Assembly: GCA_035945115.1 (NCBI GenBank) | Contig: DASZAN010000041.1 | Span: 4,640-68,639, forward strand | Length of the DNA stretch: 64,000 bases | Reading direction: 5' to 3' | Origin: DAHUYF01 sp035945115 | GTDB taxonomy: Bacteria > Pseudomonadota > Alphaproteobacteria > ATCC43930 > CGMCC-115725 | In this document: one piece after another, positions 35,366-43,436 of the stretch | Numbering within the stretch: position 1 is the stretch's first letter | How the letters are laid out: every line of letters starts with the position of its first letter | Notes under the pieces: model-generated | Told to the model about the DNA's origin: nothing | Seen by the model: the letters and a program-made list of their open reading frames with translations, nothing else | Database searches by the model: none | Translations under genes and position numbers: made by a program

Positions 35366-37296
35366 GCAGTCCCGAGACCTTGCCCTTGCTGCTGCGCCGC
35401 AATGCCCAGTCGATGCCGGAGCACCCGGCGATGCGGGAAAAGCATCGAGGAATCTGGCAGACGCTGACGTGGTCCGAGTACTGGACCCTCGTGCGCGGCT
35501 TTGCGCTGGGGCTGGCGGCGAACGGCTTCCGCCGCGGCGACAAGCTGGCCGTCATCGGCGACAACCGGCCGCGTCTTTACGCGGCCCAGCTTGCCGCGCA
35601 GTGCCTCGGCGGGATCGCCGTGCCGGTCTATCAGGATTCGATCGCCGCCGAGCTCGTCTATGTCCTGGAGCACGCGGAAGTATCGGTGGTCGTCGCAGAA
35701 GACCAGGAGCAGGTCGACAAGATCCTCTCGCTCAAGGACAAGCTGCCGCGGCTGCGCTTAATCGTCTACGACAATCCCCTTGGTCTTGCGCAGTATGAGG
35801 TTCCATCTCTCCGCGCCTTCGATGCGCTCGACGAGGAAGGTCGCCAATTCGCCGCAGCCCATCCGGATTACGTCGACGAAGAGATCGACAGGGGAAGCGC
35901 CGACGATATCGCGCTCCTCGCCTATACCTCCGGCACCACGGGCCGCCCCAAGGGGGTGATGCTGTCGCATGGGAACCTGATTGCAAGCGGCGAGGCTTTT
36001 GCCGCCTCCGAAGAGATCCGCGCGAGGGATGAGTGGCTTTGCTATCTACCGATGGCCTGGGTCGGCGACGCGCTTTATTCGACGGTGCTCAGTCTCCTCG
36101 TCGGCTTCACCTGCAATTGCCCGGAAAGCCCGCGCACAGTGCAGCGCGACTTGCGCGAGCTCGGCCCCACGGCGCTCCTCGCACCGCCGCGCATTTGGGA
36201 GAATCTCCTGACCTCGGTCCAAATCAGAGCCGCGGACGCGAGCCCGCTCAAGCACAAGATCTTCGAGATATTCCGCGATCTCGCGCTCCGCGCGGAGCTG
36301 CGGCGGAGCGCCGGAAAAACAGCGGCGCCGCTGATGCGCCTGGGATTGCGCTTGGGTGAGGTGCTCGTCTATCGGCCCGTGCGCGATCAATTGGGGCTCG
36401 CCCGCGTGCGCTGGGCTTACACGGGCGGGGCACCGCTTGGGCCCGATGCATTCCGCTTCTTCCGAGCCTTCGGCATCAATTTGAAGCAAATCTATGGCGC
36501 GACCGAACTTTGCGGCGTTGCTGCCTTGCAGCCCGATGGCGAAGCCGACCCCAACACCGTCGGACGCATGTGCCGCGGCATCGACGTGCGGATTTCCTCC
36601 GACGGCGAGGTGCTTGTGCGCTCGCTGGGCACATTTAAGGGTTATTACAAGCAAGCGGACGAGACGCGCCAGACGCTGACGGACGATGGCTGGCTGCGCA
36701 CCGGAGACGCGGGCTTCGTCGATCCACGCGGCCATCTCGCCATCATCGATCGCGCCAAGGACGTGGGTAAGCTCGCGGACGGCTCGCCCTTTGCCCCGCA
36801 ATTCCTCGAGAACAAGCTCAAATTCAGCCCCTTTATCAATGAGGCTGTCGCGTTCGGCGACGGCCGCGCCTTCGTCGCGGCGATGATCGCCATCAATCTC
36901 GAGACCGTGGGCAAATGGGCGGAGCGCCGGGGCGTTGCCTACACCTCGTTTCAGGATCTGAGCGCCCATCCGGCGGTGCGGGCGCTTATTCGCGACGAAG
37001 TACAAAAATGCAATGAGAACCTTCCGGCCGCCGCGCGCATCCGTCGTTTTCTCCTCCTCAACAAAGAACTAGACGCGGACGACAATGAGATCACGCGCAC
37101 CCGCAAGGTGCGCCGCCGTTTCGTCGCCGAGAAATACAAGGCGGTGATCGAGGCGCTCTACGGCAGCGCGGACAATGTCGAGCTGGTAACCGACATCACC
37201 TTCGAAGACGGGCGCAAATCGACCATCCGCTCGAGCGTCGCCATCGATACGGCAGACGAGGTGCAGGAGCGGCTGATGGAACCCGCGCATGCCTGA
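35362..37296 (+). CDS. Long-chain-type AMP-forming acyl-CoA synthetase inside the Liv cluster
   Basis: 644 residues, FadD15/ACSL-like by length. The AMP-binding P-loop is LLAYTSGTTGRPKGVMLSHGNL. IYGATELCG and GWLRTGDAGFVDPRGHLAIIDRAKD are the later adenylation motifs. Its start overlaps livG by 4 bases and its end overlaps livH by 8, so it is built into the transporter operon. This arrangement implies that the imported ligand is a carboxylic acid activated to its CoA ester on entry, rather than a branched-chain amino acid. Confidence 0.9.
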   Translation: MSSPETLPLLLRRNAQSMPEHPAMREKHRGIWQTLTWSEYWTLVRGFALGLAANGFRRGDKLAVIGDNRPRLYAAQLAAQCLGGIAVPVYQDSIAAELVYVLEHAEVSVVVAEDQEQVDKILSLKDKLPRLRLIVYDNPLGLAQYEVPSLRAFDALDEEGRQFAAAHPDYVDEEIDRGSADDIALLAYTSGTTGRPKGVMLSHGNLIASGEAFAASEEIRARDEWLCYLPMAWVGDALYSTVLSLLVGFTCNCPESPRTVQRDLRELGPTALLAPPRIWENLLTSVQIRAADASPLKHKIFEIFRDLALRAELRRSAGKTAAPLMRLGLRLGEVLVYRPVRDQLGLARVRWAYTGGAPLGPDAFRFFRAFGINLKQIYGATELCGVAALQPDGEADPNTVGRMCRGIDVRISSDGEVLVRSLGTFKGYYKQADETRQTLTDDGWLRTGDAGFVDPRGHLAIIDRAKDVGKLADGSPFAPQFLENKLKFSPFINEAVAFGDGRAFVAAMIAINLETVGKWAERRGVAYTSFQDLSAHPAVRALIRDEVQKCNENLPAAARIRRFLLLNKELDADDNEITRTRKVRRRFVAEKYKAVIEALYGSADNVELVTDITFEDGRKSTIRSSVAIDTADEVQERLMEPAHA

Positions 37297-38188
37297 GCTC
37301 GACTGGCAATTCACGCTGCTGCTCGTCACCAACGGGGTGATGATCGGCCTCATGTACACGCTAATCGCGCTCGGGTTCGTGCTCGTCTACAAGGCGACCG
37401 ACGCCATCAACTTCGCTCAAGGCGAGTTCGTGATGTTCGCGGGCTTCATCGCCGCCGCGGCCGCCTACTTCGCCGGTCTCCCCTTCTGGATTTGCGCCAT
37501 CCTCGCGATCGCCGGCATGGCGGCGTTCGGCTTCGGCCTCGAGCGCATCGTGCTGCGTCCGCTGATTGGACGTCCCGTGGTCGCCGTCATCATGGCCACC
37601 ATCGGCATGGCGGCATTCCTTCGCGGCTTCGCCACTCTCGCCTTCGGCGCCGGCACGCGCGCGATCACCATGCCCATCGACGATGAACCTCTATTTCTCG
37701 GCCCGGTCATGCTGTCGCCGGTGCAACTGGTGGGTGCCGGCGTGAGCCTCGTCTTCCTCGCGGCCTTCACTTGGTTTTTCCTCCGAACACGCATGGGCAT
37801 CGCCATGCGCGCCGTGGCGGATAGTCAACAGGTCGCGATGGCCATGGGGATCAACGTGCGCCGCTATTTCGCCCTTGCCTGGGCGATGGCGGGCGTGGTC
37901 TCGGCGCTCGGCGGCGTCGTCTGGGGTGCGATGCTCGGTGTCGACAATCAGCTCGCGGTCGTGGGCCTCAAGGTCTTCCCCGTCGTGATCTTGGGCGGTC
38001 TCGACTCAGTCTTGGGCGCGGTGGCGGGCGGCTTGATTGTCGGCGTCGTCGAGAATTTGGCCGCGGGATACCTCGACCCCTATGTCGGCGGCGGCACCAA
38101 GGATTTCGCCCCTTATGTTCTGATGATCTTCGCGCTGATGATCAGGCCTTACGGCATCTTCGGCCGCAGGCTCATCGAGCGCATCTGA
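37289..38188 (+). CDS. livH: Branched-chain-type ABC transporter permease, LivH type
   Basis: 299 residues with about eight membrane segments. The opening NGVMIGLMYTLIALGFVLVYKATDAINFAQGEFVMF is the LivH hallmark, and the C-terminal GAVAGGLIVGVVENLAAGYL block agrees. It pairs with livM to make the channel. Its start lies inside the synthetase gene, which enforces coupled translation. Confidence 0.93.
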   Translation: MPELDWQFTLLLVTNGVMIGLMYTLIALGFVLVYKATDAINFAQGEFVMFAGFIAAAAAYFAGLPFWICAILAIAGMAAFGFGLERIVLRPLIGRPVVAVIMATIGMAAFLRGFATLAFGAGTRAITMPIDDEPLFLGPVMLSPVQLVGAGVSLVFLAAFTWFFLRTRMGIAMRAVADSQQVAMAMGINVRRYFALAWAMAGVVSALGGVVWGAMLGVDNQLAVVGLKVFPVVILGGLDSVLGAVAGGLIVGVVENLAAGYLDPYVGGGTKDFAPYVLMIFALMIRPYGIFGRRLIERI

Positions 38189-38212
38189 GTCCCGCGAGGA
38201 GCGACGACCGCC

Positions 38213-39280
38213 ATGCTTCACCGCGAATCCGGGGTCTTCAAGACCAGCTATGGCGCCGATATGGCGGTGTTCCCGCTGCCGATCGCCAAGGGGGCGATGG
38301 CGGCGTTGACGGTGTTGTTCGTCGCCGTCGTGCCGATCGCGTTCAGCGAATATCACCTCTCAATTCTCAATCTCATCCTGATCGCCGTCGTCGGCGCGCT
38401 TGGCCTTAATATTCTTGTGGGGTACACCGGACAGATCTCGATCGGCCATGGCGCGTTGATGTCGGTCGGCGCCTATACGGCCGCCAATTTGATCACGCGC
38501 CTTCATGCGCCGTTTTGGCTGGCGCTTCCCGCAGGCGGCGCCATGGCGGCGGTGATTGGGGCGATCATCGGCATCCCGTCGCTGCGCATCAAAGGCCTTT
38601 ACCTCGCCATTGCCACGCTCGCTGGGCAACTCATCATCGAGTGGGTGATCAACCACGTGCCGTGGATCTCGGGCGGGGTGCAGGCATCGATCGAGGTGCC
38701 ACGCCCGACCGTCTTCGGCGTGCCGCTCAGGAGCCAGGCGCAGCTCTATCTCTTCCTATTGTTCTTCACGGCGCTTGCCATCGCCGCCACGATCAACCTG
38801 ATGCGAAGCCGCATCGGCCGCGCCTTCATCGCGATCCGCGACCAGGACATCGCCGCCGAGATCATCGGCATCGATATCTTCCGCTACAAGCTCTGGGCAT
38901 TTGCCATATCGTCTTTCTACGCTGGCGTGACCGGCGTGCTCTACACCTATTACCTCGGCATCGCCAACTACGAGCAGTTCCAGATCGGCGTCTCGATCGA
39001 CTATCTCGCAATGATCATCATCGGCGGGCTCGGCTCGGTGCTGGGATCGATTCTTGGCGCGACGTTCGTGACGCTGTTGCCGATCGCAACGCGCTGGGGA
39101 CTCGAGGCTGCCGGGGGCGTGTTCTTTTCGGTGGCCGATCTCGCCAATATCATACCAAACCTGCGCCTCATCATGTTTGGCGGGTTGATCATCGTCTTTT
39201 TGGCGGTCGAACCGGAAGGGTTGAACCGGCTCTGGCGCAATATCTTAAGTTATTTTCGGGTTTGGCCGTTTTCTTACTGA
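38213..39280 (+). CDS. livM: Branched-chain-type ABC transporter permease, LivM type
   Basis: 355 residues with multiple membrane helices. LGLNILVGYTGQISIGHGALMSVGAYTAA and AFIAIRDQDIAAEIIGID are diagnostic of LivM. A GAGGAG sequence 11 bases upstream supports the ATG at 38213. It completes the membrane part of the importer. Confidence 0.93.
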   Translation: MLHRESGVFKTSYGADMAVFPLPIAKGAMAALTVLFVAVVPIAFSEYHLSILNLILIAVVGALGLNILVGYTGQISIGHGALMSVGAYTAANLITRLHAPFWLALPAGGAMAAVIGAIIGIPSLRIKGLYLAIATLAGQLIIEWVINHVPWISGGVQASIEVPRPTVFGVPLRSQAQLYLFLLFFTALAIAATINLMRSRIGRAFIAIRDQDIAAEIIGIDIFRYKLWAFAISSFYAGVTGVLYTYYLGIANYEQFQIGVSIDYLAMIIIGGLGSVLGSILGATFVTLLPIATRWGLEAAGGVFFSVADLANIIPNLRLIMFGGLIIVFLAVEPEGLNRLWRNILSYFRVWPFSY

Positions 39281-39303
39281 AGCTTCGAGCGAGGGAGGTG
39301 GCA

Positions 39304-40548
39304 ATGACGCATACCATGGTCAAGACGATCCTCTACGCGGTGGCTGCCGCCGGCGGCATATCGTTTGTCGGCGCGGCCACGGCACAACAGAAGGAAGTGG
39401 TGATCGGCGAACAGTGCGACCGGACGGGCCCGACGCAAATCGTCGGCGTCAATCTCTGCCCGGCGATCCGCGACTACGTCAACTTGGTCAATTCCAAAGG
39501 CGGGATTGAGGGCTACAAGATCAAGCTCGACGAACTGGATAACGAATATAAGGTTCCAGCCGCGGTCGAGGCGTACGAACGGCACAAAGCCGAAGGCGCG
39601 GTTTCGATCATGATTTACGGCACGCCGCAGACCCAGGCGCTGACGCAGAAGCTGAACGAAGACAAGATTCCCGGCACCTCGCCGGGCTTCGGCACGGCGG
39701 CGGCGGCGAACGGCAGCCGCTACCCCTACCTCTTCCCCATCGCCGCGACCTATTGGTCGCAAGGCGCCGCCGCCGTCCAGTTCGTCAAAGAAAAGCTCGG
39801 CGGCAACCTCGCCGGCAAGAAGATCGCCTATCTCTATTACGACAACCCCGCCGGCCACGAGCCGATCGTGATCCTCGAGGATCTCCAGAAGAGCGAGAAG
39901 TTCGAGCTCAAGACTTTCGCCGTACCGCCGCCCGGCGTCGAGATGGGTGCGCAAGTGCTCGACATCGCGCAGCGCTTCCGGCCCGATTTCGTCATCGCTC
40001 ATCTCTTCGGGCGCTCACCATCGGTCGCAATGAAGGAGCTGAAGCGCGCTGGCTACCCGCTTTCCAAAGTGGTCGGAATGGTCTGGGCCTCGGCCGAGCC
40101 CGACATCGAGGCCGCCGGCGGTTGGGCGGTTGCCGAGGGCTATCACACCATCCAGTTCGCTGGCGTCGGCGACGACTATCCCGTGCGCAAGGAAATCGTG
40201 GCGATGTACAAGGCCGAAGGCAAGGAGCCGCCAAAGGAGATGGCGAACACCGTCTATTACAATCGCGGCCTCCTCATCGGTGCGGTTCATGTCGAAGCGA
40301 TCCGCAACGCGATCAAGGCCAAGGGCGGCGCCCAGCCGACCGGCGAGGACGTGAAGAAGGGCTTCGAGGCGATCAACGACGTAACCTTGGGCGGCCTCGT
40401 TCCGCCGATGCACCTCAGCGCCGCCGACCACGAGGGCGGCGGATGGGTGCAGGTCTTCCAGGTCAAGGGCGGCAAGTTCGTCAAGGAGACCGACTGGTTC
40501 CGCGCCTATCCGGACGTGCTCGCGCGTGAGCTCAAGGCAGCCGAATAG
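39304..40548 (+). CDS. livJ: Branched-chain-type ABC transporter substrate-binding protein
   Basis: 414 residues from the ATG at 39304 with GAGGGAGG upstream; the frame is open further 5-prime only as a shadow of livM. A signal peptide ends at ATAQQK. The EVVIGEQCDRTGPTQIVG block and periplasmic-binding fold type I order match LivJ-like proteins for aromatic, short-chain or amino acids. The embedded CoA synthetase suggests an organic acid ligand. Confidence 0.9.
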   Translation: MTHTMVKTILYAVAAAGGISFVGAATAQQKEVVIGEQCDRTGPTQIVGVNLCPAIRDYVNLVNSKGGIEGYKIKLDELDNEYKVPAAVEAYERHKAEGAVSIMIYGTPQTQALTQKLNEDKIPGTSPGFGTAAAANGSRYPYLFPIAATYWSQGAAAVQFVKEKLGGNLAGKKIAYLYYDNPAGHEPIVILEDLQKSEKFELKTFAVPPPGVEMGAQVLDIAQRFRPDFVIAHLFGRSPSVAMKELKRAGYPLSKVVGMVWASAEPDIEAAGGWAVAEGYHTIQFAGVGDDYPVRKEIVAMYKAEGKEPPKEMANTVYYNRGLLIGAVHVEAIRNAIKAKGGAQPTGEDVKKGFEAINDVTLGGLVPPMHLSAADHEGGGWVQVFQVKGGKFVKETDWFRAYPDVLARELKAAE

Positions 40549-40609
40549 CGATAGCGGTGATGTGGCCGCGCCCACCGGCGCGGCCACACAGCGTGTGCCC
40601 GGCGATACC

Positions 40610-41401
40610 ATGTTGGCGCTGAACAATGTCGAGGTCGTCTACGACAACGTCGTCCTCGTGCTCAAGGGCGTGTCGCTCAGCGCCAAAGAACGGACGATCA
40701 CGACCATCCTCGGCGCCAATGGCGCCGGCAAGACGACGACTCTCAAGGCGATCTCGGGGGTTCTGAGGACTGAGCGCGGCGAGGTGACGCGCGGCTCGAT
40801 CGAGTTCGACGGCGCGCGGCTCGATCGCTTGCCTCCGCATGAGGTCGTGCGCCGCGGCGTGACGCAAGTGTTCGAGGGGCGGCGGGTTTTCGAGAATTTG
40901 ACGGTCGAGGAGAATCTCGTCGCCGGCGGTCATCTGCAGAAGGATGCACCGTCGGTCCGCCGCGGCATCGACCATGTCTACGGGCTCTTTCCGCGGCTTC
41001 ATGAGCGGCGCCAACAGGTATCCGGCTATCTCTCCGGCGGCGAGCAGCAGATGCTGGTGATCGGCCGGGCACTCATGTCGCGGCCGCGTCTGATCCTGCT
41101 CGACGAGCCCTCGCTTGGGCTCGCGCCGCGCTTCGTCGAGGAGATATTTCGCGTCATCGCCCGGCTGCGCGAGGAAGGCATGACCGTCCTCTTGGTCGAG
41201 CAGAACGCGATGCTGGCGCTCGAAGTCGCCGACTACGGCTATGTCATGGAAAATGGGCGCATCGTTCTCGACGGGCCGGCGGCGGCGCTCCGAACGAATG
41301 CCGACGTGAAGGAATTCTACCTCGGCCTCAACGAGCTCGGCACGCGCAAATCCTATCGCGACGTGAAGCGCTACCGCCGCCGCAAGCGCTGGCTGTCGTA
41401 G
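40610..41401 (+). CDS. livF: Branched-chain-type ABC transporter ATP-binding protein, LivF type
   Basis: 263 residues from ATG 40610; a GTG at 40562 would add 16 residues. LALNNVEVVYDNVVLVLKGVSL opens the domain, with Walker A GANGAGKTT, signature GYLSGGEQQML and Walker B LILLDEPSLGLAP. A basic C-terminal tail of about 18 residues (RRRKRWLS) exceeds the usual LivF end. It is the second ATPase of the importer and the last gene of the cluster. Confidence 0.92.
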   Translation: MLALNNVEVVYDNVVLVLKGVSLSAKERTITTILGANGAGKTTTLKAISGVLRTERGEVTRGSIEFDGARLDRLPPHEVVRRGVTQVFEGRRVFENLTVEENLVAGGHLQKDAPSVRRGIDHVYGLFPRLHERRQQVSGYLSGGEQQMLVIGRALMSRPRLILLDEPSLGLAPRFVEEIFRVIARLREEGMTVLLVEQNAMLALEVADYGYVMENGRIVLDGPAAALRTNADVKEFYLGLNELGTRKSYRDVKRYRRRKRWLS

Positions 41402-41408
41402 CGTCGCG

Positions 41409-42155
41409 TCAAAGCATCACCGTGCCGCCATCGACCGCGATGGTTTGGCCGGTGACGAAGGCCGATTGCGGCGAGGCGAGCCACAGCACCGCGCCCGCGA
41501 CATCGCCGGGCTCGAGATTGCGCTGAATCGACTGCCCACCGGCGATCACCTGAAGCGCACGGTCGTATTTTTCGCCGAAGAACTGCCGCGTTCCCTCTGT
41601 CATCACCGCCGAGGGCGCGATCGCGTTGACGCGGATGTTGTCGCGGCCGAGCTCGCGGGCAAGCCCGCGCGTGAGCCCGATCACCGCCGCCTTGGATGCG
41701 GTGTAGTGGAGGGCAAAGGGAGTGCCGTAGGTCGCCGCGAGGGACGCGATGTTGATGATGCTGCCGCCGCCGGCTTTGCGCATCTCGGGCACGACCGCCT
41801 TGCAACAGTGCCAAATACCCTTGACGTTGACGCGCATGGCGGCGTCCCACTCCGCCTCCTCGATTTTCTCGAAGCGGCCGCCTTTGAGGGTGGCGTAAAG
41901 GGCGGCATTGTTGACGAGAATGTCGATGCTGCCGAAGGCCTCGCGTGCCGATGCCGCCATGGCCTCGACGGACGTCATCTCGGTCACATCAGCACCCACC
42001 GCAAGAGCGCCGCTTCCGAGCGGTGACACGGTCTCGCTGCAATCGCTGACATCGGCGGCAACCACTCGCGCGCCCGCACGGGCGAGCACATGCGCGAACT
42101 CGCGCCCCAACCCGCGCGCAGCACCGGTGACGATGGCGACTTTGCCTTCGAGCAT
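41409..42155 (-). CDS. Short-chain dehydrogenase/reductase
   Basis: 248 residues, ATG preceded by AAGGAGGAG. GKVAIVTGAARGLGREFAHVL is the classical SDR cofactor motif, NNAALYATLKGG the NNAG-type block, and YTASKAAVIGL gives the catalytic Tyr and Lys. It would reduce or oxidise a carbonyl/hydroxyl using NAD(P). It is the last gene of a minus-strand operon with a Rieske oxygenase and a demethylating flavoprotein. Confidence 0.92.
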   Translation of the reverse strand: MLEGKVAIVTGAARGLGREFAHVLARAGARVVAADVSDCSETVSPLGSGALAVGADVTEMTSVEAMAASAREAFGSIDILVNNAALYATLKGGRFEKIEEAEWDAAMRVNVKGIWHCCKAVVPEMRKAGGGSIINIASLAATYGTPFALHYTASKAAVIGLTRGLARELGRDNIRVNAIAPSAVMTEGTRQFFGEKYDRALQVIAGGQSIQRNLEPGDVAGAVLWLASPQSAFVTGQTIAVDGGTVML

Positions 42156-42186
42156 CGACGTCTCCTCCTTCGGGCCTCTCGCTAGA

Positions 42187-43335
42187 TCACTCTTCGGCCA
42201 AGGCCGCGGTCACCGATTTGTGGAAATGCTGAAGCGACGGCTCATTCCGGCCAAAAAGGACTTCCTCCTGTGCGCCGGAGTAGAAGCCGCGCTGCATCCC
42301 CTCGGAGAGCGGAAAATCCTCCTTCTCGACCGTCGCCATCAGCAAGTCCATGTTGCGATCCCAATGCCGCCGCGCGCTCTCGCTCGTGGCCGGCTCGGGC
42401 GTGTAGAGGGAGGCATACATCACGCTCTCATCGGGATTGTCGCCGGCGGGATAGGCGTGCCAGGTCTCGAGATGATCGCCCTGCATCACGAAGACATTGT
42501 TCGGAAACAGCACATAGATGACGGCGCTATAGGGAATGAGATTCCATTCCGACTCCGGCAGCTCGCGCAGCTTCTCGATGGTGCGCCGGGCGGCAATCAA
42601 GCGGAGGTTCCGACCGAACGCATCGAACGTGCCGAGATTAGAGTGGAGAATGGGACTGACCGTGCTGGGATGGAGTGCGTTCAGATGATACGTCTCAAGG
42701 AACGTGTCGACGACGATTTTCCAGTTGATGCGCCGCCGCAGCATGCGGGTTTCGTAATGATGATACGAGGCGAGATCGTAGGCGGCGAGATCACGCTCGA
42801 GGCCGGCGAGGCACTCGTCGACATCGAAGGTGAGGCCAGGCCCCGGACTGACCCAGATCATGCCATATTTCTCGACCACCGCGAGCTCGCGCAAGCCGCG
42901 CGTCGCCTTGTCGATTTCCGCGAACGACCGCTCGTCCGGGCGCGCCAGCAGCTTGCCATCGAGGCCGTAGCACCAGCCGTGGTAAGCGCAAGTGAGGTCG
43001 CGCGCGCCTTTGCCGGCGCCGTTGACGAGGCGCGCTCCACGATGACGGCACACATTGAGAAAGGCCCGCAACGAGCCATTCTCTTGCCGCAACAGCAGCA
43101 GCGGCACGCCGGAATAATCGTGAGTGAGATAGTCGCCGGCGGCGGGAAGGAGGCAGCTCAAACCGATGAAAAGCGGACCTCGCCGGAAGAAAGTCTCACG
43201 CTCACGCGCGAGTTGGCGTGGGCAGGTATAGTCGGTGACCGGCTGCCGATAAACGGCATCCGCCATGGCGGTTGTGCGCGAGCGCAAAAAGGCGAGCAGC
43301 TTGTGGGCCTGCTCCAACTGCTCTTGTTGCTCCAT
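42187..43335 (-). CDS. Rieske non-heme iron oxygenase, alpha subunit
   Basis: 382 residues. The Rieske cluster is C96-x-H98 and C116-x2-H119 (CRHRGARL to CAYHGW). The mononuclear iron site is in DTFLETYHLNALHP. Length and one-component organisation are like GbcA/Stc2-type oxygenases that demethylate betaines, or carnitine oxygenase CntA. No reductase gene is nearby. Its neighbour upstream is a dimethylglycine/sarcosine dehydrogenase-like enzyme, which supports N-demethylation of a methylated amine. That substrate is inferred, not shown. Confidence 0.88.
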   Translation of the reverse strand: MEQQEQLEQAHKLLAFLRSRTTAMADAVYRQPVTDYTCPRQLARERETFFRRGPLFIGLSCLLPAAGDYLTHDYSGVPLLLLRQENGSLRAFLNVCRHRGARLVNGAGKGARDLTCAYHGWCYGLDGKLLARPDERSFAEIDKATRGLRELAVVEKYGMIWVSPGPGLTFDVDECLAGLERDLAAYDLASYHHYETRMLRRRINWKIVVDTFLETYHLNALHPSTVSPILHSNLGTFDAFGRNLRLIAARRTIEKLRELPESEWNLIPYSAVIYVLFPNNVFVMQGDHLETWHAYPAGDNPDESVMYASLYTPEPATSESARRHWDRNMDLLMATVEKEDFPLSEGMQRGFYSGAQEEVLFGRNEPSLQHFHKSVTAALAEE

Positions 43336-43436
43336 GGTCCGTCCCGCCCTCGGTCAAAAAGCTCGGTTCGCGACGCCACATCATAAACAGAGCGACCCAA
43401 CAAAGAATAGCGGCACGAAGCTCGGCGCCGGAACAG

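Noticed and set aside
38515..39303. Long 5-prime extension of the Liv binding-protein frame inside livM
   Set aside because: The extension is a frame shadow of livM; the ATG at 39304 has a good ribosome-binding site and begins a signal peptide.
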